Shown here piece after piece: positions 24,995 through 35,081 of a stretch of 64,000 nt of DNA. The first letter of the stretch is position 1, and every line of letters starts with the position of its first letter. A model generated the notes under the pieces. The model ran no database searches. It saw only the letters and a list, made by a program, of their open reading frames with translations, and had not been told where the DNA came from. Location: NCBI RefSeq assembly GCF_003627955.1, contig NZ_RBWS01000008.1:310001-374000 (forward strand), given 5' to 3'. Both the position numbers and the translations under genes were made by a program. This stretch comes from Sphingobacterium puteale. Lineage in GTDB: Bacteria; Bacteroidota; Bacteroidia; Sphingobacteriales; Sphingobacteriaceae.

Positions 24995-27900
24995 TTAAGA
25001 CTCTATTTGCTGTAATGGAAGTAGGATATGGAAGGTGGTTCCCTCCCCCTCCATTGTTTCAAAGTAGATCTGTCCGTTACAAGCTTCTATCGTTTTCTTA
25101 ACGAGTACCAGGCCTAAACCATTTCCGGAGCTTTTTGTGGTGAAGTTAATTTGGAATATCTGATCTTTCATCCCTTCGGGTATTCCATAACCATTGTCCT
25201 TGACATCTATCTTTACAAACTTGTCTGAGTATCGTTCGATGGATATTTCTATCTTCATGTTTTTTCTTCCATATCCACCCTCAATGGCATTTTTTATCAA
25301 ATTATTGAATGTCCGGAGGAGCTCATTGCCATCGGCTTTAACAATCAGTGTTTTTTGATCAGCATTATTTATTAAGCGGATGTTAACGTTTGGGGTATTG
25401 TTATAGAGTGATATGGATTTCACAACTTTTTCAACGATATTGATATTTTCCATCACCGTCGTTGGAAATTTTGCAAAGTGGGAAAACTCTGAAGCAATCT
25501 GTGTCAATGCATCTATTTGCTCAATAAATGAGGTGGAAAACTTATTGAAGCGATCCGGAAACTTCGGATCATTGTCTTTATACGATCTTCGAAGCTGTTG
25601 TATGCCTAATTTCATGGGCGTCAACGGATTTTTAATTTCATGTGCGATCTGCTGCGCCATCTCACGCCAGGTAGATTCACGTTCCGTGTCCTTGATCTTA
25701 TTGGCATAGTCCTCCAGTTTTATGATCATGAGGTTATACTCTTTGATTAATGTCCCTATTTCATCGTTTCTTTGCCAGAAAAGGGGTTCGTTAGGCTGTC
25801 CCAGCCGAAGCTGAGAGATCTTTCTACTGATGATACTGAGTGGATTGGTTACACTGTTGGCAACAAAAGTGGCATAGAAACCGAAACCAATGATGATTAA
25901 TGAATAGATATTGACAATGGTATTAAGTAGTAAATTTTTATTGATATTTTCTTCTTTTTGAAGCGAGAAATTCGGAATGCCTATATAAGCGACCGTGCTG
26001 TAATCTTTATCCCTAATTGTAACGTAACTTGTTTCAAACTGAAAGGTTCCGATTCCCTCATCTTCAATTGTTTCTGATTTTTTTAGCAGCGAAAGATTTT
26101 TTAGCGCTATCGGGTTGATGAATGTGGAGAAAAGTTCCAGGTCATAAATTCGGCGTTGTGAACTATACAAAAGCCTGCCTGATTTTGAGTACAGGTTGAA
26201 ATCCTTTGATATGGTCTCAGATAATGTCTTTAGAATGCTAATAAGTTGGTTTTCATTGGAGACTTCATCGGTATTGGGGAGCATATTTTCTATCCGTTTT
26301 CCTAGTTCAATAATGAAACGCTCCTTACTATTTCTATTGTTGTTGTAGAGCTGTTTATTGATGCTGATATATGAAATCACAGCCGATATCAGAATGGCTA
26401 AGATCACCGAGGAAATAATCGAGGTCTGGATACGTGTCGAATATTGTATTTTATTGATGATTTTATAGAATTGATATTTCAGATTGCGAAACGTCAGTTT
26501 TGTATTTTTCAGGAAGATATAAAACGAAGTGACATAATGAAACAACATGAAAATCATGAAAAACACCAAAAACAGGAAAGAGGATGTCGCGACATAATCC
26601 CAAAACGATGGTTTCTGTTTACTAATGACATAGGTTGAAAAGGTATTGGCAACATAAGCCATGTGTAGGTATGAATCCCGATCCAATATCTCAATATATT
26701 CTCCAGGTACACCTTTTAATCCCCGGAGGTTATTTTCATAGGTATACTTGCCAAATTGCGTGACAAGCGAGCCTCCTTTATACAAGGCAATGGAATACTC
26801 TCCTTTATTATAATATTGCGAATTATTGATCCGCATATCTGTCAGTATTTCGGGATACGGTACCGTATAACTGAAATCCTTGTTGGATAGATTAATAATC
26901 ACGTTAACGACCCTGTTTTGATCGATTGTCACCGGAATAATCGAAAAATATTCATGTGTTCCAAGTTCAGCACTGGCACGGTAAAAATTTTGAGTAACCT
27001 TGATCGATTTATTGATTACTTTCTCTCGATATTCATTAATCTTATTTTGACTGTTCGGATTTAATGGAATACTATTTTGATCATAGTAATATGCCTTAAA
27101 GTCATATTTTGAAAGATATCCACTGAAGTATTTTTTCTTGATAAAATCATTGATGGCATCGGTATTTGTATAGGGTAAGCTGATATTGAACAAGTGTTTT
27201 AGTTCCTTATCATTGGTAATTCCATTCTCAATATCTGAAAATAGTGAAACAGCATTAACGTCATCTTCCGATTGAAGATTGTTTAACAAGATCTTCATGT
27301 CAATGAGATCTCGCTCCTGATAGAAACGAGCATGCGTAATGGTACTTATGATCGCCCAAAGGATCAAAACGGCGATATAATTGGTCAGAATATGCCTATC
27401 AAAGTATTTCTCGCCGAAAGATTTGATTAGGATAATCAGGGCTAAAAGCAGATTGACCAAGCTATTTTTCTCAATGTAAATGGAGATAATGAGAATCACA
27501 AATATGACACAGGCCAATTGGATATTTAACAACTGAGTAGGTTTTAGTTCCAACTTTTTAAGAAAGAACAATACCAGATCTATGTAAATGCTTAATGCTA
27601 ATATTCCCATTCCGACAATGCCTAAATCCACCCAACTCAGGAAATGCAGGTCAACAAGTTTGGTGAAATCGAAATAGATATTATTTGAATGGGTGATCAG
27701 TGTGCCAGCAATATCATATAAAAGTGCAAAGGCAAAATATATACTCAGTATAAAGCCAATGGCAATAGGTAGTCTAAAGAGACGGATATTTTTGATTTTG
27801 TCAAAATTGAGCTCCTTTCGAATGGAATAGATAAATAGTATCCACCATAGGATCAATATTGTCGTGGATAACACCGACCAAATATTTGGGAAGAATCTAT

Positions 27901-28750
27901 TATAGGCATAGTTGCGGGAGTCAAATATAGCAAACGTGGCATTTTCAGAGAGCAGATTCCATTTCAGGTCCGCAAATTTCACCAAGACAAATATACCCGC
28001 CAATAACACTATTGCCCACCAAGCTCTTTTGGTCTTTGCCATGTGCAGGCAAAGGCTGTTGAAGAAAATCAAAAGCGCAATCCATGCCAGTAACCAGCAG
28101 AAGAATTGTAAGATGGTATAGATATTTTCATGCTCGCCATCTTTAAGCTTCACAGAAAATAGATAAGAGCCCTCATTGCTGTAGATATTTTTGATGGCTA
28201 CGGTATCCGTATAGGAGGCAATGTCGATGTTTCGCGTATCAAAAAAGTTTCTGCGTAGCGAAGAGTTTAAGTAAGGATTGTTATTGTTGGTATAAGGCTT
28301 AACAAGAATATAGGCAAGTATGCTAATATTTCCAATTGTTTTTTTACGAATGACGTAGGACCTATTGTCATCTTGTACGAAATTAGATTTTTCTAAGAAG
28401 CCCTGATCGGTGATCGGTACAAATAAATTTGTGCTCCACATCTTGGGTTGATGGTCCTTAAAGAGGAAAAGATAAACCTCTTGATCGTTTTTATACCTTT
28501 CGAAGGCTTGATAGACGGCTATGGGGTATTGATCGTAATTTTTAAATGTTTTGAGCAGCAGCGAGTCCTTAAAAATAAGATCTACCTTTTTTTCTTGTTC
28601 GGAGATATAATCATTGAGTGATTTGGTATCGATGTCAAGTATTTCCTTATTTGTAACAGATTCTTTGATGGTGATCGCTGTTCCTATAAAGCATAGTGTT
28701 AAGATAAGTAGAAGTAAACGAATTTTTATACCAGAATTCACGTTAGTCAA
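24995..28750 (-). CDS. Very large orphan sensor histidine kinase (NtrY-like)
   Basis: 1251-residue membrane sensor kinase. An N-terminal TM helix (~9-27) and a periplasmic sensor of ~180 residues come first, then a multi-TM block (about 215-480, roughly eight helices), a second extracytoplasmic region (~500-745), more TM helices (~755-775, ~800-820) and a third small sensor (~825-935). After the last TM come HAMP (~965-1015, with NDEIGTLIKEYN) and the kinase core: H-box AQQIAHEIKNPLTPMKLG with His1037, N-box NNLIKNAIEG, G1 DNGYGIPEG, G2 SSGNGLGLVLVKK. The PLTPMK motif is typical of NtrY-type kinases. No response regulator is adjacent. Confidence 0.9.
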   Translation of the reverse strand: MTNVNSGIKIRLLLLILTLCFIGTAITIKESVTNKEILDIDTKSLNDYISEQEKKVDLIFKDSLLLKTFKNYDQYPIAVYQAFERYKNDQEVYLFLFKDHQPKMWSTNLFVPITDQGFLEKSNFVQDDNRSYVIRKKTIGNISILAYILVKPYTNNNNPYLNSSLRRNFFDTRNIDIASYTDTVAIKNIYSNEGSYLFSVKLKDGEHENIYTILQFFCWLLAWIALLIFFNSLCLHMAKTKRAWWAIVLLAGIFVLVKFADLKWNLLSENATFAIFDSRNYAYNRFFPNIWSVLSTTILILWWILFIYSIRKELNFDKIKNIRLFRLPIAIGFILSIYFAFALLYDIAGTLITHSNNIYFDFTKLVDLHFLSWVDLGIVGMGILALSIYIDLVLFFLKKLELKPTQLLNIQLACVIFVILIISIYIEKNSLVNLLLALIILIKSFGEKYFDRHILTNYIAVLILWAIISTITHARFYQERDLIDMKILLNNLQSEDDVNAVSLFSDIENGITNDKELKHLFNISLPYTNTDAINDFIKKKYFSGYLSKYDFKAYYYDQNSIPLNPNSQNKINEYREKVINKSIKVTQNFYRASAELGTHEYFSIIPVTIDQNRVVNVIINLSNKDFSYTVPYPEILTDMRINNSQYYNKGEYSIALYKGGSLVTQFGKYTYENNLRGLKGVPGEYIEILDRDSYLHMAYVANTFSTYVISKQKPSFWDYVATSSFLFLVFFMIFMLFHYVTSFYIFLKNTKLTFRNLKYQFYKIINKIQYSTRIQTSIISSVILAILISAVISYISINKQLYNNNRNSKERFIIELGKRIENMLPNTDEVSNENQLISILKTLSETISKDFNLYSKSGRLLYSSQRRIYDLELFSTFINPIALKNLSLLKKSETIEDEGIGTFQFETSYVTIRDKDYSTVAYIGIPNFSLQKEENINKNLLLNTIVNIYSLIIIGFGFYATFVANSVTNPLSIISRKISQLRLGQPNEPLFWQRNDEIGTLIKEYNLMIIKLEDYANKIKDTERESTWREMAQQIAHEIKNPLTPMKLGIQQLRRSYKDNDPKFPDRFNKFSTSFIEQIDALTQIASEFSHFAKFPTTVMENINIVEKVVKSISLYNNTPNVNIRLINNADQKTLIVKADGNELLRTFNNLIKNAIEGGYGRKNMKIEISIERYSDKFVKIDVKDNGYGIPEGMKDQIFQINFTTKSSGNGLGLVLVKKTIEACNGQIYFETMEGEGTTFHILLPLQQIES

Positions 28751-28773
28751 TTTACATTATTGTAAATATAAAA

Positions 28774-28806
28774 AAAAGTCCTTGCTTTCTTAGGACAAGG
28801 ACTTTT
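28774..28806 (-). terminator. Terminator after sdhB
   Basis: 11-bp perfect stem (AAAAGTCCTTG / CAAGGACTTTT), 11-nt loop, with a long T-run on the minus strand. It ends the sdhCAB operon, just before the kinase gene. Confidence 0.88.
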
Positions 28807-28829
28807 ATATTATTTTATTCTAAAATTGC

Positions 28830-29603
28830 TTATGCGTGTGGTTCTTCCTGTTTGAAGATTTTAGCAGTCAAATACTCGCGGTTTAAACGAGCGATATTCG
28901 TTAATTTAATACCTACTGGACATTCAGCTTCACAAGCACCGGTGTTGGTACAGTTACCGAATCCCTCAGCATCCATTTGATCTACCATTGCTTGTGCACG
29001 TTCGTAACGCTCAGTTTGACCTTGAGGCAACAAAGCAAATTGAGATACCTTAGCCGATACAAATAACATTGCAGAAGCATTTTTACATGCTGCAACACAA
29101 GCGCCACAACCGATACACGTTGCCGATTCGAAAGCTTCGTCAGCAATACGTTTAGGAATAGGAATCGTATTGGCATCCGGAACGCCACCTGTGTTGATAT
29201 TTACATAACCACCGGCTTGTTGAATGCGATCAAAAGCCGTACGATCAACCGCAAGGTCTTTCAATACCGGAAATGCGGCAGCTCTCCAAGGTTCGATCAC
29301 AATAGTTTGTCCATCGTGGAAACTACGCATGTGCAATTGACATGTTGTCGTACCTTCTTTAGGACCGTGTGGGCGGCCGTTGATTACTAATGAACACATC
29401 CCACAGATTCCTTCACGACAGTCGTGATCGAAATATACAGGGTCTTCACCTTTACGTGTCAATTCCTCATTCACAATATCAAGCATCTCTAAGAAAGACA
29501 TATCATCAGCGATATTGCTTGCCTGATAAGTTACAAATTGACCTTTATCTTTATCATTTTTTTGACGCCAAACTTTCAGCGTTAAATTCATATGTTGTGC
29601 CAT
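28830..29603 (-). CDS. sdhB: Succinate dehydrogenase/fumarate reductase iron-sulfur subunit
   Basis: Electron-transfer subunit between SdhA flavin and membrane quinone. The [2Fe-2S] site has Cys in [18 protein letters not shown] plus a distal Cys in TTCQLHMR. The [4Fe-4S]/[3Fe-4S] sites are in [15 protein letters not shown] and [15 protein letters not shown]. The length is 257 residues. It is last in the operon sdhC-sdhA-sdhB (14 nt after sdhA) and is followed by a terminator. The form matches the fumarate reductase-like type B/C-class complexes of Bacteroidota. Confidence 0.96.
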   Translation of the reverse strand: MAQHMNLTLKVWRQKNDKDKGQFVTYQASNIADDMSFLEMLDIVNEELTRKGEDPVYFDHDCREGICGMCSLVINGRPHGPKEGTTTCQLHMRSFHDGQTIVIEPWRAAAFPVLKDLAVDRTAFDRIQQAGGYVNINTGGVPDANTIPIPKRIADEAFESATCIGCGACVAACKNASAMLFVSAKVSQFALLPQGQTERYERAQAMVDQMDAEGFGNCTNTGACEAECPVGIKLTNIARLNREYLTAKIFKQEEPHA

Positions 29604-29617
29604 GATAATTTTCTTTC

Positions 29618-31552
29618 TTATTTATAACTTCTTTGTGTTAACTGAACGTTCTCGAATACCAAGTCTTCCTTGTGCAATTGCTCTGGCACATTTTCACCTT
29701 TGTATTCCCAAGCAGATACGTATGCGAACTCCTCGTCATTACGTTTTGCTTCACCTTCTTCAGTTTGGCTTTCCAGACGGAAGTGACCACCACAAGACTC
29801 AGCGCGTTGTAATGCATCAACAACCATTAACTCTCCCAATTCTAAGAAGTCAGCGACGCGACCAGCTTTTTCTAAAGAAAGATTTAATTCTTCGTTTTCT
29901 CCAAGGACCTTAACGTTAGTCCAGAATTCTTTTTTCAACTCTTGAATCAAACCCTGAGCTTTTTGTAGTCCTTCAGCTGTACGAGCCATACCACAGTATT
30001 CCCACATAATGTGACCTAATTTTTTGTGGATATCATCAACTGTTTGTGTTCCATTTAAAGACAACAATTTGTTGATTTTCTCTTCAACTTCTTTACGTGT
30101 GGACTCGAAAGCTGGGTGGCTATGATCTACTGGTGCGAAAGAACCTAGTTTAGCAAGGTAATCACCCACAGTGTAAGGAATTACGAAATAACCATCTGCA
30201 AGACCTTGCATCAATGCCGAAGCACCTAAGCGGTTTGCACCGTGGTCAGAGAAGTTACACTCACCTAATGCATACAAACCCGGGATTGTTGTCATCAAGT
30301 TGTAATCCACCCATACACCACCCATGGTATAGTGAACAGCTGGATAGATACGCATTGGTTGTTTATAAGGATTCTCGTCAGTGATCTGGTAGTACATGTC
30401 AAATAGGTTACCGTATTTAGCACGTACAGCATCTTCTCCTAAACGGCCAATAGCTTCTTTGAAATCCAAGAATACCGCGAAACCAGTTTTACCGACTCCA
30501 CGACCATCATCAACAGCTTCTTTGGCATTACGGGACGCTACGTCACGTGGTACAAGGTTACCGAAGGATGGATATTTACGTTCTAGGAAGTAATCTCTGT
30601 CATCTTCTTTGATGTCGTTGGCTTTGATTTCACCTTTACGTAATTTTTCAGCCATCTCTTTCGTCTTAGGAACCCATACACGGCCATCGTTACGCAAAGA
30701 CTCGGACATCAAGGTCAATTTCGATTGGTGATCTCCAGTGACAGGAATACAAGTTGGGTGAATCTGTGTATAACAAGGGTTAGCGAAGTAAGCTCCGCGT
30801 TTGTGCGCTCTCCATGCTGCTGTAACATTACATCCCATTGCATTTGTAGAAAGGAAGAAGACGTTACCATAACCACCAGTACACATCAATACCGCATGCG
30901 CTGCATGTGTTTCGATTTTTCCAGATACCAAGTCACGAGTTACGATACCTTTGGCATGACCATCGATCATGACCAAATCCAACATCTCATGACGTGTATA
31001 CGATTTTACTTTTCCTTTTTTGATTTGACGGTTCAATGCTGAATAGGCGCCAAGCAATAATTGTTGTCCAGTTTGACCACGTGCATAAAATGTACGGCTT
31101 ACTTGAGCACCACCAAAAGAACGATTGTCCAATAAGCCACCATATTCACGTGCAAAAGGAACCCCTTGAGCAACACATTGGTCGATGATGTTCACAGATA
31201 CTTCGGCCAAACGATAAACGTTTGCCTCGCGTGAACGGTAGTCACCACCTTTGATTGTGTCGTAGAATAAACGGAAGACAGAGTCACCATCATTTTGGTA
31301 GCTCTTTGCCGCATTGATACCACCTTGTGCCGCAATGGAGTGCGCACGACGAGGTGAATCTTGGTAACAGAAGGTAATTACATTGTATCCTAACTCAGCT
31401 AAAGATGCTGCTGCAGATGCACCAGCAAGTCCTGTACCAACAACGATAACGGTAAATTTACGTTTGTTAGCAGGGTTAACCAACTTAAGATTAAATTTAT
31501 GATTTGACCACTTTTGGGCTAATGGGCCCGCTGGTACTTTTGAATCTAACAT
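29618..31552 (-). CDS. sdhA: Succinate dehydrogenase/fumarate reductase flavoprotein subunit
   Basis: Catalytic FAD subunit oxidising succinate to fumarate at the cytoplasmic side. Rossmann FAD motif [19 protein letters not shown] near residue 36. The FAD-linking His lies in the [14 protein letters not shown] block, active-site segments include HPTCIPVTG and [15 protein letters not shown], and [12 protein letters not shown] plus [18 protein letters not shown] are family signatures. At 644 residues it is of the longer type found with a single cytochrome b subunit. It lies 57 nt downstream of sdhC. Confidence 0.97.
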   Translation of the reverse strand: MLDSKVPAGPLAQKWSNHKFNLKLVNPANKRKFTVIVVGTGLAGASAAASLAELGYNVITFCYQDSPRRAHSIAAQGGINAAKSYQNDGDSVFRLFYDTIKGGDYRSREANVYRLAEVSVNIIDQCVAQGVPFAREYGGLLDNRSFGGAQVSRTFYARGQTGQQLLLGAYSALNRQIKKGKVKSYTRHEMLDLVMIDGHAKGIVTRDLVSGKIETHAAHAVLMCTGGYGNVFFLSTNAMGCNVTAAWRAHKRGAYFANPCYTQIHPTCIPVTGDHQSKLTLMSESLRNDGRVWVPKTKEMAEKLRKGEIKANDIKEDDRDYFLERKYPSFGNLVPRDVASRNAKEAVDDGRGVGKTGFAVFLDFKEAIGRLGEDAVRAKYGNLFDMYYQITDENPYKQPMRIYPAVHYTMGGVWVDYNLMTTIPGLYALGECNFSDHGANRLGASALMQGLADGYFVIPYTVGDYLAKLGSFAPVDHSHPAFESTRKEVEEKINKLLSLNGTQTVDDIHKKLGHIMWEYCGMARTAEGLQKAQGLIQELKKEFWTNVKVLGENEELNLSLEKAGRVADFLELGELMVVDALQRAESCGGHFRLESQTEEGEAKRNDEEFAYVSAWEYKGENVPEQLHKEDLVFENVQLTQRSYK

Positions 31553-31609
31553 ATCTCTTAATTTTATATTGAACGATAAGGCCTAAGCCCCACCTTAAAA
31601 GATTCTGAA

Positions 31610-32380
31610 TTATTTAAAGAAGAAAAACAATGGCATTATTGCAAAGCCAATTGGAATTAATACCCCAAATACCCAAACTCCGATTGCTCTGATAATTCCA
31701 ATGTATCTTCTGTGGTTAAAACCTAAAGTTTGGAATGCAGATTGGAAACCATGAATTAAGTGGAATGCCAAAGCCGCCATGGCAATAACGTACAAAGCAA
31801 CTAAAGCCACATTTTTGAAGGCAAAGTCAACTTGTTTATACAAATCTCTTGCTTTTAAGATTTGAACATTGTTTTCTACCGTTTCTTGGTAATCGTGGAA
31901 TTCAGAAGCTTGAAGTTCTCTAGCTGTTGTCTGTCCAGTTGCCAAATCAGTACGGTATTCGATGTAAGGTACCTGATCATTGTGAAACTTCCACCAAAAA
32001 TTAGACATGTGTGTAGCTAAAAATACTAAAATGACAGTACCTAAGATACCCATGTTGCGTGAATTCCATTTACTGTTTGCTTGACCATCGTATTTGGCAT
32101 AACCAATGGGACGGGCGGCTTTGTTTTTCATCGACAATGTAATGGCGTAGATGACGTGAACGATTACCGAAGCGTACAATAAGTAAGAAACAACTTTGAT
32201 TGGTGTAAAGTGAGTCATGAAATAAGCGTACTTGTTGAACGCTAGACCCGCATCATCTTTAAATAATTGCAAGTTACCAACCAAGTGAACAACTAGGAAT
32301 AAACATAGGAAGATTCCTGTTAAGCTCATGATTAGCTTCTTCCCAATCGAAGAACTGAAAACTGGCTTTGATTTACTCAT
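31610..32380 (-). CDS. sdhC: Succinate dehydrogenase cytochrome b subunit
   Basis: Five-helix membrane anchor (256 residues) that binds heme b and quinone, of the single-subunit type (b558-like) rather than separate SdhC/SdhD. Candidate heme ligands are His in FLVVHLVGNLQLF, SVIVHVIYAITL, LATHMSNFWWKFH and AFHLIHGFQSAFQTLGFNH. It is first in sdhCAB. A -7-like TAGATTTG at 32408-32415 (minus strand) lies 28 nt upstream, and an 8-bp dyad lies further up at 32463-32479. Confidence 0.95.
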   Translation of the reverse strand: MSKSKPVFSSSIGKKLIMSLTGIFLCLFLVVHLVGNLQLFKDDAGLAFNKYAYFMTHFTPIKVVSYLLYASVIVHVIYAITLSMKNKAARPIGYAKYDGQANSKWNSRNMGILGTVILVFLATHMSNFWWKFHNDQVPYIEYRTDLATGQTTARELQASEFHDYQETVENNVQILKARDLYKQVDFAFKNVALVALYVIAMAALAFHLIHGFQSAFQTLGFNHRRYIGIIRAIGVWVFGVLIPIGFAIMPLFFFFK

Positions 32381-32407
32381 TATGCTTGTAATTTAATTTT
32401 AATTAGG

Positions 32408-32415
32408 CAAATCTA
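32408..32415 (-). promoter_or_regulatory. Possible -7 box of the sdhCAB operon
   Basis: Minus-strand TAGATTTG matches TAnnTTTG, 28 nt before sdhC. No clear TTG at the -33 position. Confidence 0.4.
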
Positions 32416-32462
32416 CTATTTGCTATTAAATATGATACCATTTTGACAAGAAAAAGGAATAA

Positions 32463-32479
32463 TTTAGAACGGTTCTAAA
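32463..32479. promoter_or_regulatory. Dyad TTTAGAAC-G-GTTCTAAA upstream of sdhC
   Basis: Perfect 8-bp inverted repeat around one central base, about 50-65 bp upstream of the putative -7 box, where an activator would bind. No known regulator is assigned. Confidence 0.35.
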
Positions 32480-32491
32480 GTTTCTTAAAAT

Positions 32492-32524
32492 AAAAAGTCC
32501 GTTTTGGATAAAAACGGACTTTTT
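32492..32524. terminator. Terminator after the beta-barrel gene
   Basis: 14-bp perfect stem (AAAAAGTCCGTTTT / AAAACGGACTTTTT), 5-nt loop, 27 nt beyond the stop of the outer membrane gene. T-runs on both strands. Confidence 0.88.
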
Positions 32525-32550
32525 AATAAGAGTGAAACGTTGCTAATGAC

Positions 32551-33159
32551 TTATAGGATACTGAATAATCTATACCCCAAACCGATGCTCCACATGTTGA
32601 TTTTTGGATTTGCCTGACTTTCGTTGTTAACTTTGTTCAAGCCCATTTCGTATCGTACATCTACACGTAAACTTGAGATATCAGCACCGACACCGAAAGC
32701 CCAGGAAGTACCGCTTTTTTTGTAGTTATTTGGATTCAACTGGTCAATCACCTTAGGTTGATTATCGTCAACTTTGAATGAAAATATCGGACCAGTCTGA
32801 ATTCTCGCTCCAATTGGGCCCAAACCAAAACGTTTGCCCAATAATACAGGAACATCGACCGTTGTAAATTTAACATCGGTAGTTGTAGAAGAACCGTCTT
32901 CCCCTTGACCTTTTACTGTTGTGTTTTTACCTGTTATATAAACCTCAGGTTGAACGTGGAATCCCAAGACACCAACACGTCCATAAAGACCTGCCTGATA
33001 ACCCGCTTTATTGTCTGAATTGAAATATTTGCCATCGCTTTTAAGCTTGGAGAAGTTCAATCCTCCTTTTAAACCTACCTCAAATCCGGGGAGAAGCTGC
33101 GCTTGTGCCGTTGCTACGCTACCACAAATCAAGAGTAATGCTGGTAAAATCTTTTTCAT
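32551..33159 (-). CDS. Outer membrane beta-barrel protein (PorT-like)
   Basis: 202 residues with signal peptide MKKILPALLLICGSVATAQA. The mature part alternates polar and hydrophobic residues as in small eight-stranded barrels of Bacteroidota. It starts with PGFEVGLKGGLNFSKLKSDG, has repeated G-aromatic strand ends (GYQAGLYGRVGVLGFHVQPE, WAFGVGADIS, VRYEMGLN), and ends with an aromatic-rich strand (WSIGLGYRLFSIL), the expected BAM signal. Specific function unknown. Monocistronic with its own terminator. Confidence 0.85.
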   Translation of the reverse strand: MKKILPALLLICGSVATAQAQLLPGFEVGLKGGLNFSKLKSDGKYFNSDNKAGYQAGLYGRVGVLGFHVQPEVYITGKNTTVKGQGEDGSSTTTDVKFTTVDVPVLLGKRFGLGPIGARIQTGPIFSFKVDDNQPKVIDQLNPNNYKKSGTSWAFGVGADISSLRVDVRYEMGLNKVNNESQANPKINMWSIGLGYRLFSIL

Positions 33160-33247
33160 AATCTTTTATTTATGTATATATTGTATCTTTAAACAAACTT
33201 TCACAAGTTTGGTAAAGATATACAAATTTTGTACCTAAATCATAGTT

Positions 33248-33457
33248 ATGCTGAAAATTAACGAAGAACAATGGCTGGTTGCCAAAGAAAAACTCCGTCG
33301 CAAGTACAATCATTTAAGCGACGAAGATTTAGCTTTTCAAGCAGGTGAAGAGGATAAATTGATTCATAAACTCGCTTCGCGTTTACGACGCAAGCCCTCT
33401 TATATTATATTTACAATTGGTAAGGAAATTCAGGACATTAATAGCAATAGGTTATGA
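33248..33457 (+). CDS. Small CsbD-like protein
   Basis: 69 residues. The pattern W-x4-KEKLRRKYNHLSDEDLAFQAGE-x-DKLIHKLASRL resembles the CsbD fold (W..KGK.K..WG.LTDDDL...G..D.L.GK), a stress-associated helical protein of unknown mechanism. The match is by eye and partial. Its stop overlaps the csaA start by 4 nt, so csaA is coupled to it. It diverges from the outer membrane gene. Confidence 0.62.
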   Translation: MLKINEEQWLVAKEKLRRKYNHLSDEDLAFQAGEEDKLIHKLASRLRRKPSYIIFTIGKEIQDINSNRL

Positions 33458-33795
33458 GTGACAGCATCAGCTGGACAGATTTTGAAAAAGTAGATTTACG
33501 GGTCGGAACCATTTTGGATGCAAAGGATTTCCCGAAAGCGAAAAAACCAGCTTATCAACTGAAAATTGATTTTGGAAACGAAATCGGAATATTACAAAGT
33601 AGCGCCCAGATAACAGCACATTACAGTAAGGAAGAACTGATCGGAAAACAGATTGTTGCAGTCGTGAATTTCCCAAAGAAACAGATCGCCAATTTTTTCT
33701 CCGAATGTTTGGTGACAGGATTTGCTGATGAGCGTGGAGATATTATTTTGACTACCGTAGACAGGAAATTACCAAATGGATCGAAACTTAGTTAA
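33454..33795 (+). CDS. csaA: CsaA-like tRNA-binding-domain protein
   Basis: 113-residue single EMAP/Myf-like OB-fold protein. Motifs: DLRVGTILDAKDFPKAKKPA, YQLKIDFGNEIGILQSSAQI, VVNFPKKQIANFFSECLVTG and a C-terminal PNGSKLS. CsaA proteins form dimers with chaperone-like and tRNA-binding activity in other bacteria. It overlaps the CsbD-like gene by 4 nt and precedes tadA by a short gap, so the three are probably one transcript. Confidence 0.9.
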   Translation: MSDSISWTDFEKVDLRVGTILDAKDFPKAKKPAYQLKIDFGNEIGILQSSAQITAHYSKEELIGKQIVAVVNFPKKQIANFFSECLVTGFADERGDIILTTVDRKLPNGSKLS

Positions 33796-33837
33796 GTTTG
33801 TGGCATGACATTTATAGATTTTGAAGGAACACAGTTA

Positions 33838-34272
33838 ATGGATAGCGATGAATCATTTATGCGGATGGCATTAAATGAGGCGAAAAAAGCTTTTGAAGAA
33901 GGGGAGGTTCCTATTGGCGCAGTTATCGTACATAAGGGGCGCATCATTGGTAAAGGGCATAATCTTACCCAACGCTTGAATGATGTCACTGCTCATGCCG
34001 AAATGCAGGCCTTTACAGCAGCAGCAAACTATCTTGGTGGAAAATATCTGAACGATTGTACATTGTACGTGACTATTGAACCCTGCATCATGTGTGCTGG
34101 AGCGGCTTACTGGACACATATCAGTAAAATTGTCTATGGGGCCAAGGATGAAAAGCGAGGTTATTCTCATTTTCACGATAAGATTTTACATCCGAAAACT
34201 GTCGTTACCCAAGGTGTTTTACAGGAGGAATGTGCCGATTTGGTAAAATCATTTTTTCGTCAAAAACGCTAA
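33838..34272 (+). CDS. tadA: tRNA-specific adenosine deaminase (nucleoside deaminase)
   Basis: Zinc deaminase that converts the wobble A34 of tRNA-Arg(ACG) to inosine. Core motif TAHAEMQAFTAAANYLGG with the metal His and catalytic Glu, then the zinc Cys pair in IEPCIMCAGAAYW. The N-terminal PIGAVIVHKGRIIGKGHN and C-terminal FFRQKR are typical. Start at 33838 gives 144 residues, matching the family; an in-frame ATG at 33805 would add 11 residues. TadA is essential in most bacteria, but guanine deaminase-like relatives cannot be fully excluded. Confidence 0.88.
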   Translation: MDSDESFMRMALNEAKKAFEEGEVPIGAVIVHKGRIIGKGHNLTQRLNDVTAHAEMQAFTAAANYLGGKYLNDCTLYVTIEPCIMCAGAAYWTHISKIVYGAKDEKRGYSHFHDKILHPKTVVTQGVLQEECADLVKSFFRQKR

Positions 34273-34324
34273 CGAAATATTGAATTTATTGTAACACATA
34301 AAAACATAACAGGCTATATTGTGT

Positions 34325-34332
34325 TATATTTG
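34325..34332 (+). promoter_or_regulatory. Possible -7 box of sodA
   Basis: TATATTTG fits TAnnTTTG, 41 nt before the sodA start. No TTG at a good -33 distance. Confidence 0.4.
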
Positions 34333-34373
34333 TATATATAAACGAAGTAATAAACATTTAAATTAAAATAGAT

Positions 34374-34982
34374 ATGGCATTTGAATTAGAAGCGTTACCA
34401 TACGCAGCCGACGCATTAGAACCGCATATTGACAAGACTACAATGGAAATCCACCATGACAGACACCATCAGGCATACGTGGACAACTTAAATAAAGCTA
34501 TCGCAGGAACAGATGCAGAAAACCTCTCTTTATTAGATATCATCAAGAATGTGAGCAAATATTCAGCAGCTGTTCGTAACAATGGTGGTGGTCATTTCAA
34601 CCACTCTTTGTTTTGGAAAGTTTTAGGTCCAAATACTGGCGGAGCTCCTACAGGTGAATTGGCAGAGGCGATCAATGCTACTTTCGGTTCATTTGACGAG
34701 TTGAAAAAACAACTGCAGGCTGCTGGTGCTACACGTTTTGGATCAGGTTGGGCATGGTTAATCGTTGGCGCAGACGGCAAATTGGCGGTGACTTCGACTC
34801 CGAATCAAGACAATCCATTGATGGATGTAGCAGAGGTAAAAGGAACACCAGTTTTAGGTATTGACGTTTGGGAACATGCGTATTACTTGAAATTCCAAAA
34901 TAAACGTCCGGCTTATTTGGAAGAAATCTTTAATGTTATCAATTGGGATGCCGTAGCACAGAATTATGCTGCAGCAAAATAA
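34374..34982 (+). CDS. sodA: Superoxide dismutase [Fe/Mn]
   Basis: Dismutates superoxide in the cytosol. Metal ligands are in [16 protein letters not shown] (His), [13 protein letters not shown] (His) and [19 protein letters not shown] (Asp and His). The order [20 protein letters not shown] at the start and [15 protein letters not shown] are hallmarks. The length is 202 residues with no signal peptide. Fe versus Mn use cannot be decided by eye; some Bacteroidota enzymes are cambialistic. Own promoter-like box and a strong terminator, so monocistronic. Confidence 0.96.
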   Translation: MAFELEALPYAADALEPHIDKTTMEIHHDRHHQAYVDNLNKAIAGTDAENLSLLDIIKNVSKYSAAVRNNGGGHFNHSLFWKVLGPNTGGAPTGELAEAINATFGSFDELKKQLQAAGATRFGSGWAWLIVGADGKLAVTSTPNQDNPLMDVAEVKGTPVLGIDVWEHAYYLKFQNKRPAYLEEIFNVINWDAVAQNYAAAK

Positions 34983-35010
34983 TTGATCATTTAAATAGGT
35001 ACAAGAAGAA

Positions 35011-35041
35011 GCGACAATTTAATTTATTGTCGCTTTTTTTT
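35011..35041 (+). terminator. Terminator after sodA
   Basis: GCGACAAT (35011-35018) pairs with ATTGTCGC (35026-35033), 7-nt loop, then an 8-nt T-run. Confidence 0.9.
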
Positions 35042-35081
35042 TGAAAGTGTCTGATATTATTGGCGAGAGAGAACTTTCAGT

